NCBI GenBank assembly: GCA_021788795.1
Contig: JAJYKG010000015.1
Location: 1 to 16,959 of the forward strand
Reading direction: 5' to 3'
From: Thermoplasmata archaeon
GTDB taxonomy: Archaea; Thermoplasmatota; Thermoplasmata; RBG-16-68-12
Length of the DNA stretch: 16,959 nucleotides
The notes under the pieces were generated by a model. It had not been told where the DNA came from. It ran no database searches and was given only the letters and a program-made list of their open reading frames with translations. How positions within the stretch are numbered: position 1 is the first letter of the stretch; each line of letters opens with the position of its first letter. Positions 1 to 6,540 of the stretch are shown piece after piece. The position numbers and the translations under genes were made by a program.

Positions 1-106
1 AAACGTGGCAGCGGCGGGAACCCGGACCCCGCGCAAGCCGCCAATAGCCGTGCGGCCGGGAAGGGGTCCGCAGGGGCGGAGTTCCTGGGGTTGCGGGGTG
101 CGAGCC

Positions 107-253
107 ATGCCTAAAGTCCAGGTCGACGGCATCGTCTTCATCGTGGGCTTCCAGCTCCTCGCGGGCCCGCTCGGATGGGGGTCCCGGTTCTTCCTCTCGT
201 CCGGCCTGGTCGTCGTCGGGTTGGCCGTCGCCGCGCTCCTCCGTGCGGAGTGA
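107..253 (+). CDS. small two-helix membrane protein, unknown function
   Basis: A 48-residue protein is read from the ATG at 107. The frame is open further upstream to a GTG at base 5, but that extension is Pro/Arg-rich and looks like non-coding GC-rich sequence, so the ATG is preferred. The product is almost entirely hydrophobic, with one segment at about residues 8-22 and another at about 28-45, split by a short Gly/Trp/Arg turn, as in a helical hairpin. No family is recognised. It converges on the prenyltransferase gene, with 27 bases between the two stop codons. Whether it is expressed cannot be judged from sequence; it may be a spurious open frame. Confidence 0.45.
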   Translation: MPKVQVDGIVFIVGFQLLAGPLGWGSRFFLSSGLVVVGLAVAALLRAE

Positions 254-280
254 CCGGCGGGCCGCCGCTCCCGGCTCGGC

Positions 281-1561
281 TCACGGCACGACGAGGATGT
301 CCACGAGGAGCCCGGCCGCGAGCAGGAGGCCCGTCACGAGGGTCGTCAGGATCATCCCCGCGTTCGAGGGGATGAGCGCGTGGGGGTCGCCTCCGGCCTT
401 CCGCAGTCCGAGGACGGGCTTCACCGCGAGGGGCAGCGCGAGGAACGCAAGCAACGCCCACGGCGTGAGCCCCGCGACCGCCACGCCGACTGCGAGGACG
501 GCGTACGCGGCCGCGACGACCCCGGTGAAGACCGTCGTCGAGCGGGCCACGCCGAGGCGCACGACGAGGGTGCGTTTGCCCACGGAGGCGTCCGCGGGGA
601 TGTCCGGGACCTCGTTGATCCAGAGGATCCCCGTGACCAGCAGGCCGAGGCACGCGGACAGGACGATCGCCGCGGGGTCGAAGGCCCGCGTCAGGACGAA
701 GTACGTCCCCAGGAGCACGATGGGCCCGAACTCGATCCCCACCGCGACCTCGCCGACCCCGTGGTGGGCGAGCCGGAAAGGCGGCCCGACGTAGGCGTAG
801 GCGACGAGGACGCCGAAGCCGCCGAGCACGAGGAGGGGCCACCCGACGAGGGCCGCGAGATACAGTCCGATCGCCGAGCCGGCGGCAAGGAAGGCCATCG
901 CGACGGCGAGGTGGGCCGTCGGATCCAGCACGCCCCGGATCAGGACGCGGCCGCCGCCCGCGAACGGGTTCAGGTGCCGCACCGCGAGGTCGTTCCCGCT
1001 CCGGAAGTCCCAGGCGTCGTTCCCCATGTTCGCGCCGATGTGGATGCACGCCGCGCCGATGGCGGCGAGGGCGAACCGGAGCGGGTCGAAGGCCGCGCGG
1101 AGGTCCCACGCGGCCAGTCCGGCCACGAGGACCGGCACGAGGGAGGCGACGAGGAACGGGGCGCGCAGGGCCTGGAACCAGAGCCGGGCCACGGGCGGAT
1201 TCCCGGGCGCCTCGAGCGGGCGCGCCATCCCCATGTACCCGACGTGCACGCCTTCCCGCATCATCGGCCGCACGGTCAGGACGGCGCGGAACGTGGAGGC
1301 GTCCTTGCGCATGAGGACGACCTCCTCCTCGAACACGCCCTTCTCGACCGCCTCGCGGAGCAGGCGCGGCACGAGCGTGGGCACGTTCTTCGGCACGTGG
1401 AAGGCGCCGACGGACATCTTGCCCAGGACCTCGTCCCGGCTCCAGCCGAAGAGCGCCTCCGCGTCCGCGGCGTACTCGCGGACCGTCCCCTGCAGGTCGC
1501 ACGCGATGACCGAGGTCTTCCCCCGGACGGAGGGTCCGGCCATGGGATCGGGGAGGGGCAT
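281..1561 (-). CDS. PAS domain fused to UbiA-family (MenA-like) prenyltransferase
   Basis: A 426-residue protein. Residues about 12-115 read as a PAS sensor domain (a redox, ligand or light sensing fold). Residues about 125-426 form a UbiA-type integral membrane prenyltransferase with about eight or nine helices. Both Asp-rich motifs that bind Mg-prenyl diphosphate are present: N181-D182-x-x-D185-x5-D191, and N316-E317-x-x-D320-x-x-x-D324 followed by K329-R330. The form of the second motif resembles MenA (1,4-dihydroxy-2-naphthoate prenyltransferase) and relatives more than heme O synthase, suggesting transfer of an isoprenoid tail to an aromatic acceptor at the membrane, perhaps for a quinone. 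The acceptor is not determined by sequence. A second ATG lies six codons in (1543). The PAS domain is unusual for this enzyme family and implies post-translational control. A strong palindrome sits at 1587-1600 in its promoter. Confidence 0.85.
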   Translation of the reverse strand: MPLPDPMAGPSVRGKTSVIACDLQGTVREYAADAEALFGWSRDEVLGKMSVGAFHVPKNVPTLVPRLLREAVEKGVFEEEVVLMRKDASTFRAVLTVRPMMREGVHVGYMGMARPLEAPGNPPVARLWFQALRAPFLVASLVPVLVAGLAAWDLRAAFDPLRFALAAIGAACIHIGANMGNDAWDFRSGNDLAVRHLNPFAGGGRVLIRGVLDPTAHLAVAMAFLAAGSAIGLYLAALVGWPLLVLGGFGVLVAYAYVGPPFRLAHHGVGEVAVGIEFGPIVLLGTYFVLTRAFDPAAIVLSACLGLLVTGILWINEVPDIPADASVGKRTLVVRLGVARSTTVFTGVVAAAYAVLAVGVAVAGLTPWALLAFLALPLAVKPVLGLRKAGGDPHALIPSNAGMILTTLVTGLLLAAGLLVDILVVP

Positions 1562-1586
1562 GGCCTTCTCCCGTATGGATGGGACA

Positions 1587-1600
1587 GGTTACCGGTAACC
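1587..1600. promoter_or_regulatory. perfect 14-bp palindrome upstream of PAS-UbiA gene
   Basis: GGTTACCGGTAACC is its own reverse complement. It is flanked by GGACA (1582-1586) and TGTCC (1602-1606) with one extra base on one side, extending the dyad to about 25 bases. It lies 25-39 bases before the ATG at 1561, where the TATA region of a leaderless archaeal promoter would fall. It is therefore a candidate operator overlapping the core promoter. The binding protein is unknown. Confidence 0.55.
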
Positions 1601-1686
1601 ATGTCCGGGCCACGCCTCGGGGGACGCCGTCCCGGAGTCCGATGGACCCGAGGCGGCGGGGCCGGTCCGCCTCCTGATAATCACCT

Positions 1687-1699
1687 GGGAACGTTTAGG
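1687..1699 (+). promoter_or_regulatory. BRE/TATA-like promoter of receptor-like gene
   Basis: GGGAACGTTTAGG has an A-containing BRE-like half followed by a TTTAGG box. The box starts 34 bases before the ATG at 1728, fitting a leaderless or nearly leaderless archaeal transcript. Called from pattern only. Confidence 0.4.
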
Positions 1700-1727
1700 T
1701 GGCGGCAAAGTCAACGGACAGGGCGTC

Positions 1728-3731
1728 ATGCGGCGACCCTGGGCCCTCCTCCTGGTCGCGGCCCTCCTCGTCCTGCCGGCGGTCCGCGCAGACCCGGCCC
1801 TCTCCAGCCCGGCGTCCGGCCAAGGCCTCGCGGAGTGGACGTTCTCGAACCCCGCGAACTACACCCTGGCGAACGCGAGCCTCAGCCCGAACGGGGCGTC
1901 CCTGGCCTGGTCCACCGCGACGGCCACGGACACGACCCAGGCGGACTTCGCCCAGGCCTCGGCCCTCGAGAACGTCAACCTCACCGCGAGCCCCGGGGAC
2001 GTCGTCATCGACAACACGTCGAAGCCGGGGCCCGTGCAGAACCTCACGTTCCAGCCGACTCCGGCGCAGCTCTCGGACAACTACCTCTACAAGGGGAACG
2101 GCGGCAACCCGAACTTCGGCCTCTCCCCCGAGCTCAAGTCGGGCAACTGGGGCGGCGGCGAGTGGTCGCGGGCGATCCTGCAGTTCCCCGCGCTCCCGCT
2201 CCCCGCGAACGCGACCCTCGTGGGCGCGCGGCTCGCCCTCTACTTCTACGACCCGATCACGACGAACCCCATGGACTACAGCGCGCACCGCATGCTCGAC
2301 TCGTGGACGGAGCTCGGCTCGAACTGGGACACGCGGGACGGCGTCACCCCCTGGAACACGACGGGCGGGGACTTCGATCCGACCGCCCTGGACACGGTCT
2401 CCGGGATCGCGGCCACCCCGGGCTGGTTCAGCTGGAACGTCACGGGCCTCGTCCAAGGGTGGTGGACCGGGACGATCCCGAACGACGGCCTCATGGTCCG
2501 CCAGGTTTCGGACAACACGACCGTCCTCGGGGAGAAGGGGTTCTACAGCAGCGACTCGACGAACACGACCCTCCGCCCGGAGCTGCAGCTCACGTACACG
2601 ACCCCGGGCTCCCGCGGGATCCTCGTGTCCCGCGCCCTGGACGCGGGCGGCCGCGCGCGGTGGGGGTCCGTGTGGTGGAACGCGACCGTCCCGGCGGGAA
2701 CGGCCGTCGCGGTCGAGACGCGGAGCGGGGACACGTTCCCCGCGGACGCCTCGTGGAGCGCGTGGAGCGCGGCCTACGCGGGCCCGGGCGTCGCGATCGC
2801 CTCCCCGCCCGCGCGGTACCTCGAGTACGAGGTCATCCTCTCCACGGACTCCGCGACCTCCCCGTCGGTCCACGACGTGACCGTCGGCTGGGGGCGCTAC
2901 GCGACCGCAGGCGCGCTCACGACCCAGGCCCTCGACCCTCCGTCCCTCGAGGCCTGGGGGAACCTGTCGCTCGCGTCGACGGCCCCCGCGGGCACGTCGG
3001 TCGCCCTCCAGGTCTCCCAGGACAACGGGAGCTCCTGGGTCGCCGTGGCGGACGGGCAGAACCTGTCGTCGCGGCTCCTCCTCCCGATCCGCGTCCGGAT
3101 CCTCCTCGCCACGAACGACACGACCCTCACGCCCGCGGTCGCGACCGTCTCGCTCGCGTACCGCGTCGCGGTCCCCGGCGGCACGGGCCCTCTGCCGGCC
3201 GGCGGCGGGAGCGGGGTGCCCTGGTGGGCCCTCGGGCTCCTCGCCCTGGCCCTGGGCGCCCTCCTGGTCGTCCTGGCCCTCCGGGGCCCGACCTTCGCCG
3301 CGGTCGGCCTGCTCCTCATCCATGCGGACGGGCGGCTCGTGACGCAGGTGGGCCGCGAACGTCTCCTCCGGGACGAGCTCGCGACCTCGGCCATGCTGAC
3401 CCTCGTCCTCCAGTTCGTCCGGGACTCCTTCCGGGACGCGAAGGGCGGGGGCGGGGAGCTCAAGAGCCTCGAGGTGGACGACCGCGGGGTCTCGATCGTG
3501 AAGGGGGACTTCCTCTACCTCGCCCTGATTGGCGAGGGGACGCCGCCGGCCCAGCTGTCCGAGCGGATGACCGGGTTCCTGCGGCGGCTCGAGGCGGAGC
3601 ACGGACGGCGCCTCCAGGCGTGGGACGGCCTCCGCAGCGGCCTCGATGGCCTCCAGGGGGAGCTCGAGGCGTTCCTCGAGAAGGGGTACCGCCGCTCCCA
3701 GGCGGGCGAGGATTCCCGTTACCGAGGTTGA
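1728..3731 (+). CDS. secreted DNRLRE-type, membrane-anchored receptor-like protein with roadblock/longin-like cytoplasmic tail
   Basis: A 667-residue protein. Residues 1-22 are a signal peptide ending near VRA-D. Residues about 113-290 resemble a DNRLRE / disaggregatase-related repeat domain (motifs such as WSRAILQFPALPLPANATL and the later NVTGLVQGWW). Two related beta-rich repeats follow (about 294-390 and 396-480), each opening with a segment ending in ALD and containing PAGT. The outer part carries many N-x-S/T sites, suggesting a glycosylated surface protein. One transmembrane helix (about 498-520) leads to a cytoplasmic domain of about 145 residues: a beta strand LLLIHADGRLV, a helix rich in Leu/Val/Phe, a second beta pair, and a closing helix ending near WDG (632-634). 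I recall this C-terminal module from other euryarchaeal membrane proteins, and its layout is roadblock/longin-like. The small GTPase gene follows 47 bases downstream, so the tail may bind or regulate it. The ligand is unknown. Confidence 0.8.
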   Translation: MRRPWALLLVAALLVLPAVRADPALSSPASGQGLAEWTFSNPANYTLANASLSPNGASLAWSTATATDTTQADFAQASALENVNLTASPGDVVIDNTSKPGPVQNLTFQPTPAQLSDNYLYKGNGGNPNFGLSPELKSGNWGGGEWSRAILQFPALPLPANATLVGARLALYFYDPITTNPMDYSAHRMLDSWTELGSNWDTRDGVTPWNTTGGDFDPTALDTVSGIAATPGWFSWNVTGLVQGWWTGTIPNDGLMVRQVSDNTTVLGEKGFYSSDSTNTTLRPELQLTYTTPGSRGILVSRALDAGGRARWGSVWWNATVPAGTAVAVETRSGDTFPADASWSAWSAAYAGPGVAIASPPARYLEYEVILSTDSATSPSVHDVTVGWGRYATAGALTTQALDPPSLEAWGNLSLASTAPAGTSVALQVSQDNGSSWVAVADGQNLSSRLLLPIRVRILLATNDTTLTPAVATVSLAYRVAVPGGTGPLPAGGGSGVPWWALGLLALALGALLVVLALRGPTFAAVGLLLIHADGRLVTQVGRERLLRDELATSAMLTLVLQFVRDSFRDAKGGGGELKSLEVDDRGVSIVKGDFLYLALIGEGTPPAQLSERMTGFLRRLEAEHGRRLQAWDGLRSGLDGLQGELEAFLEKGYRRSQAGEDSRYRG

Positions 3732-3735
3732 TTCC

Positions 3736-3754
3736 GCGAAAGAAACCCTTATTT
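3736..3754 (+). promoter_or_regulatory. possible internal promoter before the GTPase gene
   Basis: GCGAAAGAAACCCTTATTT is a purine-rich BRE-like stretch followed by a TTATTT box, about 25-30 bases before the ATG at 3779. The GTPase may therefore be transcribed on its own as well as by read-through from the receptor-like gene. GAGG just before the ATG could also serve as a weak ribosome binding site. Confidence 0.4.
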
Positions 3755-3778
3755 GGCCCGAAGGGGAGCGAGACGAGG

Positions 3779-4372
3779 ATGGCTGAAGCGCCCCTCGCGA
3801 CCGCCATCCCCAGCCCTGACCTGACCCTCAAGATTAGCCTCGCGGGCAACCCGGGGGTGGGGAAGAGCTCCGTCGCACGCCGGTTCGTCTCGAACACGTT
3901 CGACGCGGCCTACGTGCCCACCCTCGGGACTCGGGTCTCCTCCCGGCGGTTCTCCGTCCCCGACGCGGCGCGGCCCGGGGCCACCCTGAGCGTCGGCGCC
4001 TCGGTCTGGGACATCATGGGCTCCCACCAGTTCCAGGACCTCCTGAAGGAAGCGTTCTTCCTGAACGCCGGCGGCGTCCTCCTGGTCTTCGACGTCTCGC
4101 GGCCCGAGACCTTCCACGACCTGCCCCAGTGGTACGAGATCGTCGCCTCCGTGGCAGGCCCCGTCCCCGCCGCGATCCTGGCGAACAAGTGCGACCTCAC
4201 GGCGGAGCGGGCCGTCTCGGCGGCCGAGGTCGATGGGATGGCCCGTGAGTTCCGCTGGCCCTGGTTCGAAACGAGCGCGAAGACCGGCACGAACGTCGAG
4301 GCCGCGTTCGAGAGCGTGGCGGTGGAGCGTCTCCGGACGCTCCGGGCCCGCGAGGCGGCCGCCAACCCGTGA
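3779..4372 (+). CDS. Ras/Rab-like small GTPase
   Basis: A 197-residue protein from the ATG at 3779. All small-GTPase boxes are visible: P-loop G23-N-P-G-V-G-K-S30; switch I V46-P-T48-L-G; G3 W77-D78-I-M-G81; G4 N136-K-C-D139; and G5 E164-T-S-A-K168. Length and order match Ras/Rab-type archaeal GTPases. The position after the G3 glycine, which holds the catalytic Gln in Ras (DTAGQ), is Ser82 followed by His83, suggesting weak intrinsic hydrolysis and dependence on a partner. There is no C-terminal Cys for lipidation. The frame stays open far upstream (to 380), but that is a GC-rich artefact overlapping the opposite-strand prenyltransferase and the receptor gene. It probably works with the upstream membrane protein, whose cytoplasmic tail resembles the roadblock/longin partners of such GTPases. 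Confidence 0.9.
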   Translation: MAEAPLATAIPSPDLTLKISLAGNPGVGKSSVARRFVSNTFDAAYVPTLGTRVSSRRFSVPDAARPGATLSVGASVWDIMGSHQFQDLLKEAFFLNAGGVLLVFDVSRPETFHDLPQWYEIVASVAGPVPAAILANKCDLTAERAVSAAEVDGMAREFRWPWFETSAKTGTNVEAAFESVAVERLRTLRAREAAANP

Positions 4373-4427
4373 TCCCGGACCGGCGCGGGCCCTGACCCTC
4401 CCCACCGACCCGTCTCCCGCGGAAGGC

Positions 4428-4610
4428 CTATTGCGGCAGGTACGGGCCCAGGACCATGAAGAGGAAGACGATGGCCGGGTAGGGGCTCGAGAACTTGAAC
4501 ACGGCCCAGGCGTGCGCCGCGGTCGGCCGGAGGAACAGCCAGGCGTTCAGCGCGATGAGCGCGGTCCCGAAGATCGCGGCGGTCCAGAGGTAGACGTCGC
4601 CGAAGGCCCG
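4428..4610 (-). pseudogene. C-terminal remnant of a heme O synthase (CtaB/CyoE-like)
   Basis: About 57 codons ending at the TAG (4428-4430) encode two hydrophobic helices joined by LFLRPTAAHAWAVFKFSSPY. In protoheme IX farnesyltransferases the last two helices are joined by a closely similar stretch (Arg-Pro, then an Ala-rich turn, then LF-x-x-S-x-x-Y). The upstream part of the frame has no membrane helices and no catalytic Asp-rich motifs, and the regulator gene occupies the next space, so the rest of the enzyme is absent. No good start exists in this frame: an ATG at 4620 is out of frame, and a GTG lies near 4650. It is most likely a decayed stump. A real two-helix small protein using the GTG start is the alternative. 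Confidence 0.45.
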
Positions 4611-4696
4611 TCTTCGACATCCCTGCGCCCGACTTTCGGAGAGCCCAAACACGAACGGTGAAACCTTGGGATGTGCCCTAGCGACTCGTCGAACGC

Positions 4697-5023
4697 TTAC
4701 GGAGGCCCCTCGGGCGGCGTCGACCCCGTGGCCGGTCCAATCTCGAGATACACCCGCAGCCCGTCCAGATACGCGCGGAATGCGGCGTCCCCTTCGGGGG
4801 TGATCTTCATCTTCACCTGGAAGCCGCCGATGTCCAGGGTCCGCCCCCGCTTCACGTAGCCGGCCTCCTCGAGCTTCGCGGCATGCGTGTCCAGGTTGCC
4901 GTCCGTCAGGGCGAGCGTGTCGCGGACCCACGTGAAGGCGGCCACGCGGTTGCGGTACAGGAGGGCCATGATCCGGAGCCGCGTGGGCTGGTGGATGACC
5001 GGGTCGAGCGTGGGCAGGGCCAC
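4697..5023 (-). CDS. winged-helix transcriptional regulator (HTH_34-like)
   Basis: A 108-residue protein from a GTG at 5023, 13 bases after the stop of the upstream membrane-protein gene, with GAGG available as a ribosome binding site. Two ATGs in other frames lie just before it but do not give this product. The fold is clear: helix 1 about 10-24 (HQPTRLRIMALLYRN), helix 2 about 29-37, recognition helix about 42-56 (GNLDTHAAKLEEAGYV), then a beta wing about 58-76 ending in ITPEG. This matches the small MarR/ArsR-like winged-helix type that binds DNA as a dimer. The recognition-helix pattern GNL-x-x-H-x-x-x-LEEAGYV is characteristic. Co-transcribed with 5037-5696, it is the best local candidate for binding the operator repeated at 5738, 6456 and 6485. 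The effector is unknown. Confidence 0.85.
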   Translation of the reverse strand: MALPTLDPVIHQPTRLRIMALLYRNRVAAFTWVRDTLALTDGNLDTHAAKLEEAGYVKRGRTLDIGGFQVKMKITPEGDAAFRAYLDGLRVYLEIGPATGSTPPEGPP

Positions 5024-5036
5024 GAGGCATCCATCC

Positions 5037-5696
5037 TCAGGCCTTGGACGTCAGGTAGAGCCCGCCGCCGAACATCACCAGGGCGCTCGCCAGGGGCGAG
5101 ATCACCGCGAAGGCGTCACGTGCCGCGGCCAGGCTCCCGACGAAGGCGAGGCTCCCCACCAGGGCCGTCGCCACGAGCAGGATGCCGCCGACGAGCCACA
5201 TCCGCCGCTCCGTGGCGTCGTTGATGTTGATCCCCAGGATCGCGAGGAGCGTGACGCCGATCCCGATCGCGGTCAGGGCCCACGCCAGTTCGGCGATCGG
5301 CGCGACGAGGAGGTGGATCACGATCATGCCCACGACGATCAGGCCGACGATGACCGCGCCGGTCGCGACGTACCCGAGGCCGGACCGCGTGCGGTCTCGC
5401 GGCAGCACGAGGGCCGCGGAACGCCAGAGGGTCGTCGTGGCCACGAGCCCCATGGCCGCCCAGGGAATCCACAGGAGCGGGAGGAGCCAGTAATAGCCCG
5501 CGAAGTCCTGCCCGGGGAAGGCGTGGAAGACGAAGCTGTACGTCATGAAGATCGCCGGCGCGACGATGCCCCAGACCATCCAGACCATGCCGGCGGTCCG
5601 CCGCGCGAGCGCCCCGTGGAGATGCTCGATCCGCGAAATCTCGTTGACGGCCGCCTGCGGCGTGAGCCGCTCGCCTTCCGACGTCAGCGCGCCCAT
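5037..5696 (-). CDS. six-helix membrane protein, partner of winged-helix regulator
   Basis: A 219-residue protein. After a soluble N-terminus of about 33 residues it has six predicted membrane helices (about 35-57, 67-90, 105-132, 134-156, 166-189, 194-216). No enzymatic motif is seen and no named family is recognised. The start is the ATG at 5696: the operator-like element lies exactly 41 bases upstream, as at two other promoters nearby. Only 13 bases separate its stop from the GTG of the winged-helix regulator, so the two genes are almost certainly co-transcribed. Pairing a polytopic membrane protein with a small HTH protein suggests a membrane-sensing or membrane-response unit, but this is inference. 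Confidence 0.75.
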   Translation of the reverse strand: MGALTSEGERLTPQAAVNEISRIEHLHGALARRTAGMVWMVWGIVAPAIFMTYSFVFHAFPGQDFAGYYWLLPLLWIPWAAMGLVATTTLWRSAALVLPRDRTRSGLGYVATGAVIVGLIVVGMIVIHLLVAPIAELAWALTAIGIGVTLLAILGININDATERRMWLVGGILLVATALVGSLAFVGSLAAARDAFAVISPLASALVMFGGGLYLTSKA

Positions 5697-5737
5697 GCCC
5701 GGCCGTAGGCGCCGCGGCAGTTAAGCCGAATGCGTTT

Positions 5738-5752
5738 CTCTGCGGCGGAGAG
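5738..5752 (-). promoter_or_regulatory. shared operator-like element, copy 1
   Basis: On the minus strand this reads CTCTCCGCCGCAGAG followed by AAACGCATTCGGCTTAA. The arms CTCT and AGAG are inverted around seven bases. Exactly 41 bases lie between the element and the ATG at 5696. It matches the copies at 6456-6470 and 6485-6499 in sequence, orientation and spacing. The AAACG and CTTAA that follow could be the BRE and TATA of a leaderless promoter, placing the element just upstream of the core promoter. Confidence 0.65.
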
Positions 5753-5762
5753 GAGAGGGTCG

Positions 5763-5776
5763 AGAAGAAAAGAGGG
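5763..5776 (-). terminator. possible pyrimidine/T-rich terminator after DoxX-like gene
   Basis: Downstream of the stop at 5830 the minus strand becomes strongly pyrimidine-rich, including CCTCTTTTCTTCTC. Archaeal polymerase often ends at T-rich coding-strand tracts, so this could end the DoxX-like transcript. The case is weak: there is no long uninterrupted T run. Confidence 0.25.
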
Positions 5777-5829
5777 GAGGCGACGGGAGGGGTCTCGCCG
5801 CCTCGGGGGAGGGTCGCTTCGGATGCGAT

Positions 5830-6414
5830 CTACGCGGCGGTCGGGTGGACGAACTCCGCGAGCCGGTGCCACGAACGGACGCGGCGCTCGAGCCACGCGT
5901 CCAGGGAGAGCGGGCTCGGGCCCGTCGCCGCCTCGACCACGACGAGGGCGAAGCCCAGGACCGCGTACATGACGGCAGGGCCGATGTCCGTGGAGCCGGG
6001 GCCGTACGGCCCCCCGAAGCCCTCGACCACGGACCAGATCATCAGGGCCAGTCCGATGCTCCCCAGGTAGACCGTCTTCCGCAGCAGGCCGACGACCAGG
6101 CACACGCCGATCGTGATCTCGAGGGCGCCGGTCCCCCAGAGGAACAGGGCTGGGTTCGCGGACACGACCCCATTCCAGAAGCTGAACCAGGGCGTCAGCC
6201 AGGCGGGCTGGCCCTGGGCGACCTGCTTCACCATGCCGGGCACGTCCGCGGGCGTGAGGAAGAGGAACTTCATCGCGCCGTCGATCATCCAGATGAGGCC
6301 GAAGAGGCCCCGGACCGCGGCAGTGAGCGGCGCCGCATGGCGCGCCCACCAGCCCCGGGCCTCTCCGCCCTCGTTCCGCGCCTGCAGCCGCAGGCGACTC
6401 GTTTGGCCTTCCAT
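5830..6414 (-). CDS. DoxX/DoxD-like integral membrane protein
   Basis: A 194-residue protein with four membrane helices (about 31-53, 88-108, 115-133, 146-162). It has features of the DoxX family: a first helix containing LFGLIWMIDGAMKF, and a second helix with an Ala-Leu-Glu (ALEITIGVCL), as in the LE-x-x-x-G signature. DoxX-type proteins are linked to quinone or thiosulfate oxidation and thiol redox, but this gene's substrate cannot be told. The start is placed at the ATG at 6414 rather than the upstream in-frame TTG at 6447, because the operator-like element then lies exactly 41 bases upstream, as at 5696 and 6541, whereas the TTG would fall within the core promoter. It is divergent from the three-gene operon at 6541. 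Confidence 0.75.
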   Translation of the reverse strand: MEGQTSRLRLQARNEGGEARGWWARHAAPLTAAVRGLFGLIWMIDGAMKFLFLTPADVPGMVKQVAQGQPAWLTPWFSFWNGVVSANPALFLWGTGALEITIGVCLVVGLLRKTVYLGSIGLALMIWSVVEGFGGPYGPGSTDIGPAVMYAVLGFALVVVEAATGPSPLSLDAWLERRVRSWHRLAEFVHPTAA

Positions 6415-6455
6415 GGCCGAGGCGATGCGCGAGGTCCCCCAGGCCAACCGCGATT

Positions 6456-6470
6456 CTCTCCCGCACAGAA
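6456..6470 (-). promoter_or_regulatory. shared operator-like element, copy 2
   Basis: On the minus strand this reads TTCTGTGCGGGAGAG followed by AATCGCGG. It matches copy 3 at 12 or more positions and lies exactly 41 bases before the ATG at 6414. Its arms are TTCT and AGAA when extended by two bases. It faces away from copy 3, with 14 bases between them, in the divergent promoter region. Confidence 0.65.
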
Positions 6471-6484
6471 GGGCACGGATGCCG

Positions 6485-6499
6485 CTCTGTGCGGCAGAG
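6485..6499 (+). promoter_or_regulatory. shared operator-like element, copy 3
   Basis: CTCTGTGCGGCAGAG has five-base inverted arms (CTCTG and CAGAG) around five bases. It is followed by AAACGATTTCGGCTT, nearly identical to the sequence after copy 1. Exactly 41 bases separate it from the ATG at 6541. The centres of copies 2 and 3 are 29 bases apart, close to three helical turns, which would allow cooperative binding on one DNA face. Confidence 0.65.
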
Positions 6500-6540
6500 A
6501 AACGATTTCGGCTTGCCTAAGCGAGACTATCCGCCGGACC

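Noticed and set aside
138..1613. Minus-strand open frame of 491 codons overlapping the prenyltransferase
   Set aside because: It is an Arg/Pro-rich frame shadow, whereas the 281-1561 frame has PAS and UbiA motifs.
1695..3602. Minus-strand open frame of 635 codons opposite the receptor gene
   Set aside because: It has Arg/Glu-rich composition without domains, typical of antisense frames in GC-rich DNA.
380..4372. A very long plus-strand open frame of 1330 codons
   Set aside because: Before 3779 it is Arg/Pro/Gly-rich low-complexity translation opposite the prenyltransferase and overlapping the receptor gene. Only the last 198 codons are a real gene (the GTPase).
5745..5795. Purine-rich plus-strand tract as a possible special structure
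   Set aside because: Composition alone; it is better explained as intergenic sequence with a possible pyrimidine-rich terminator on the minus strand.
6415..6447. TTG start giving 11 more residues on the DoxX-like protein
   Set aside because: It would lie eight bases from the operator-like element, and the ATG at 6414 keeps the 41-base spacing seen at the two other promoters.
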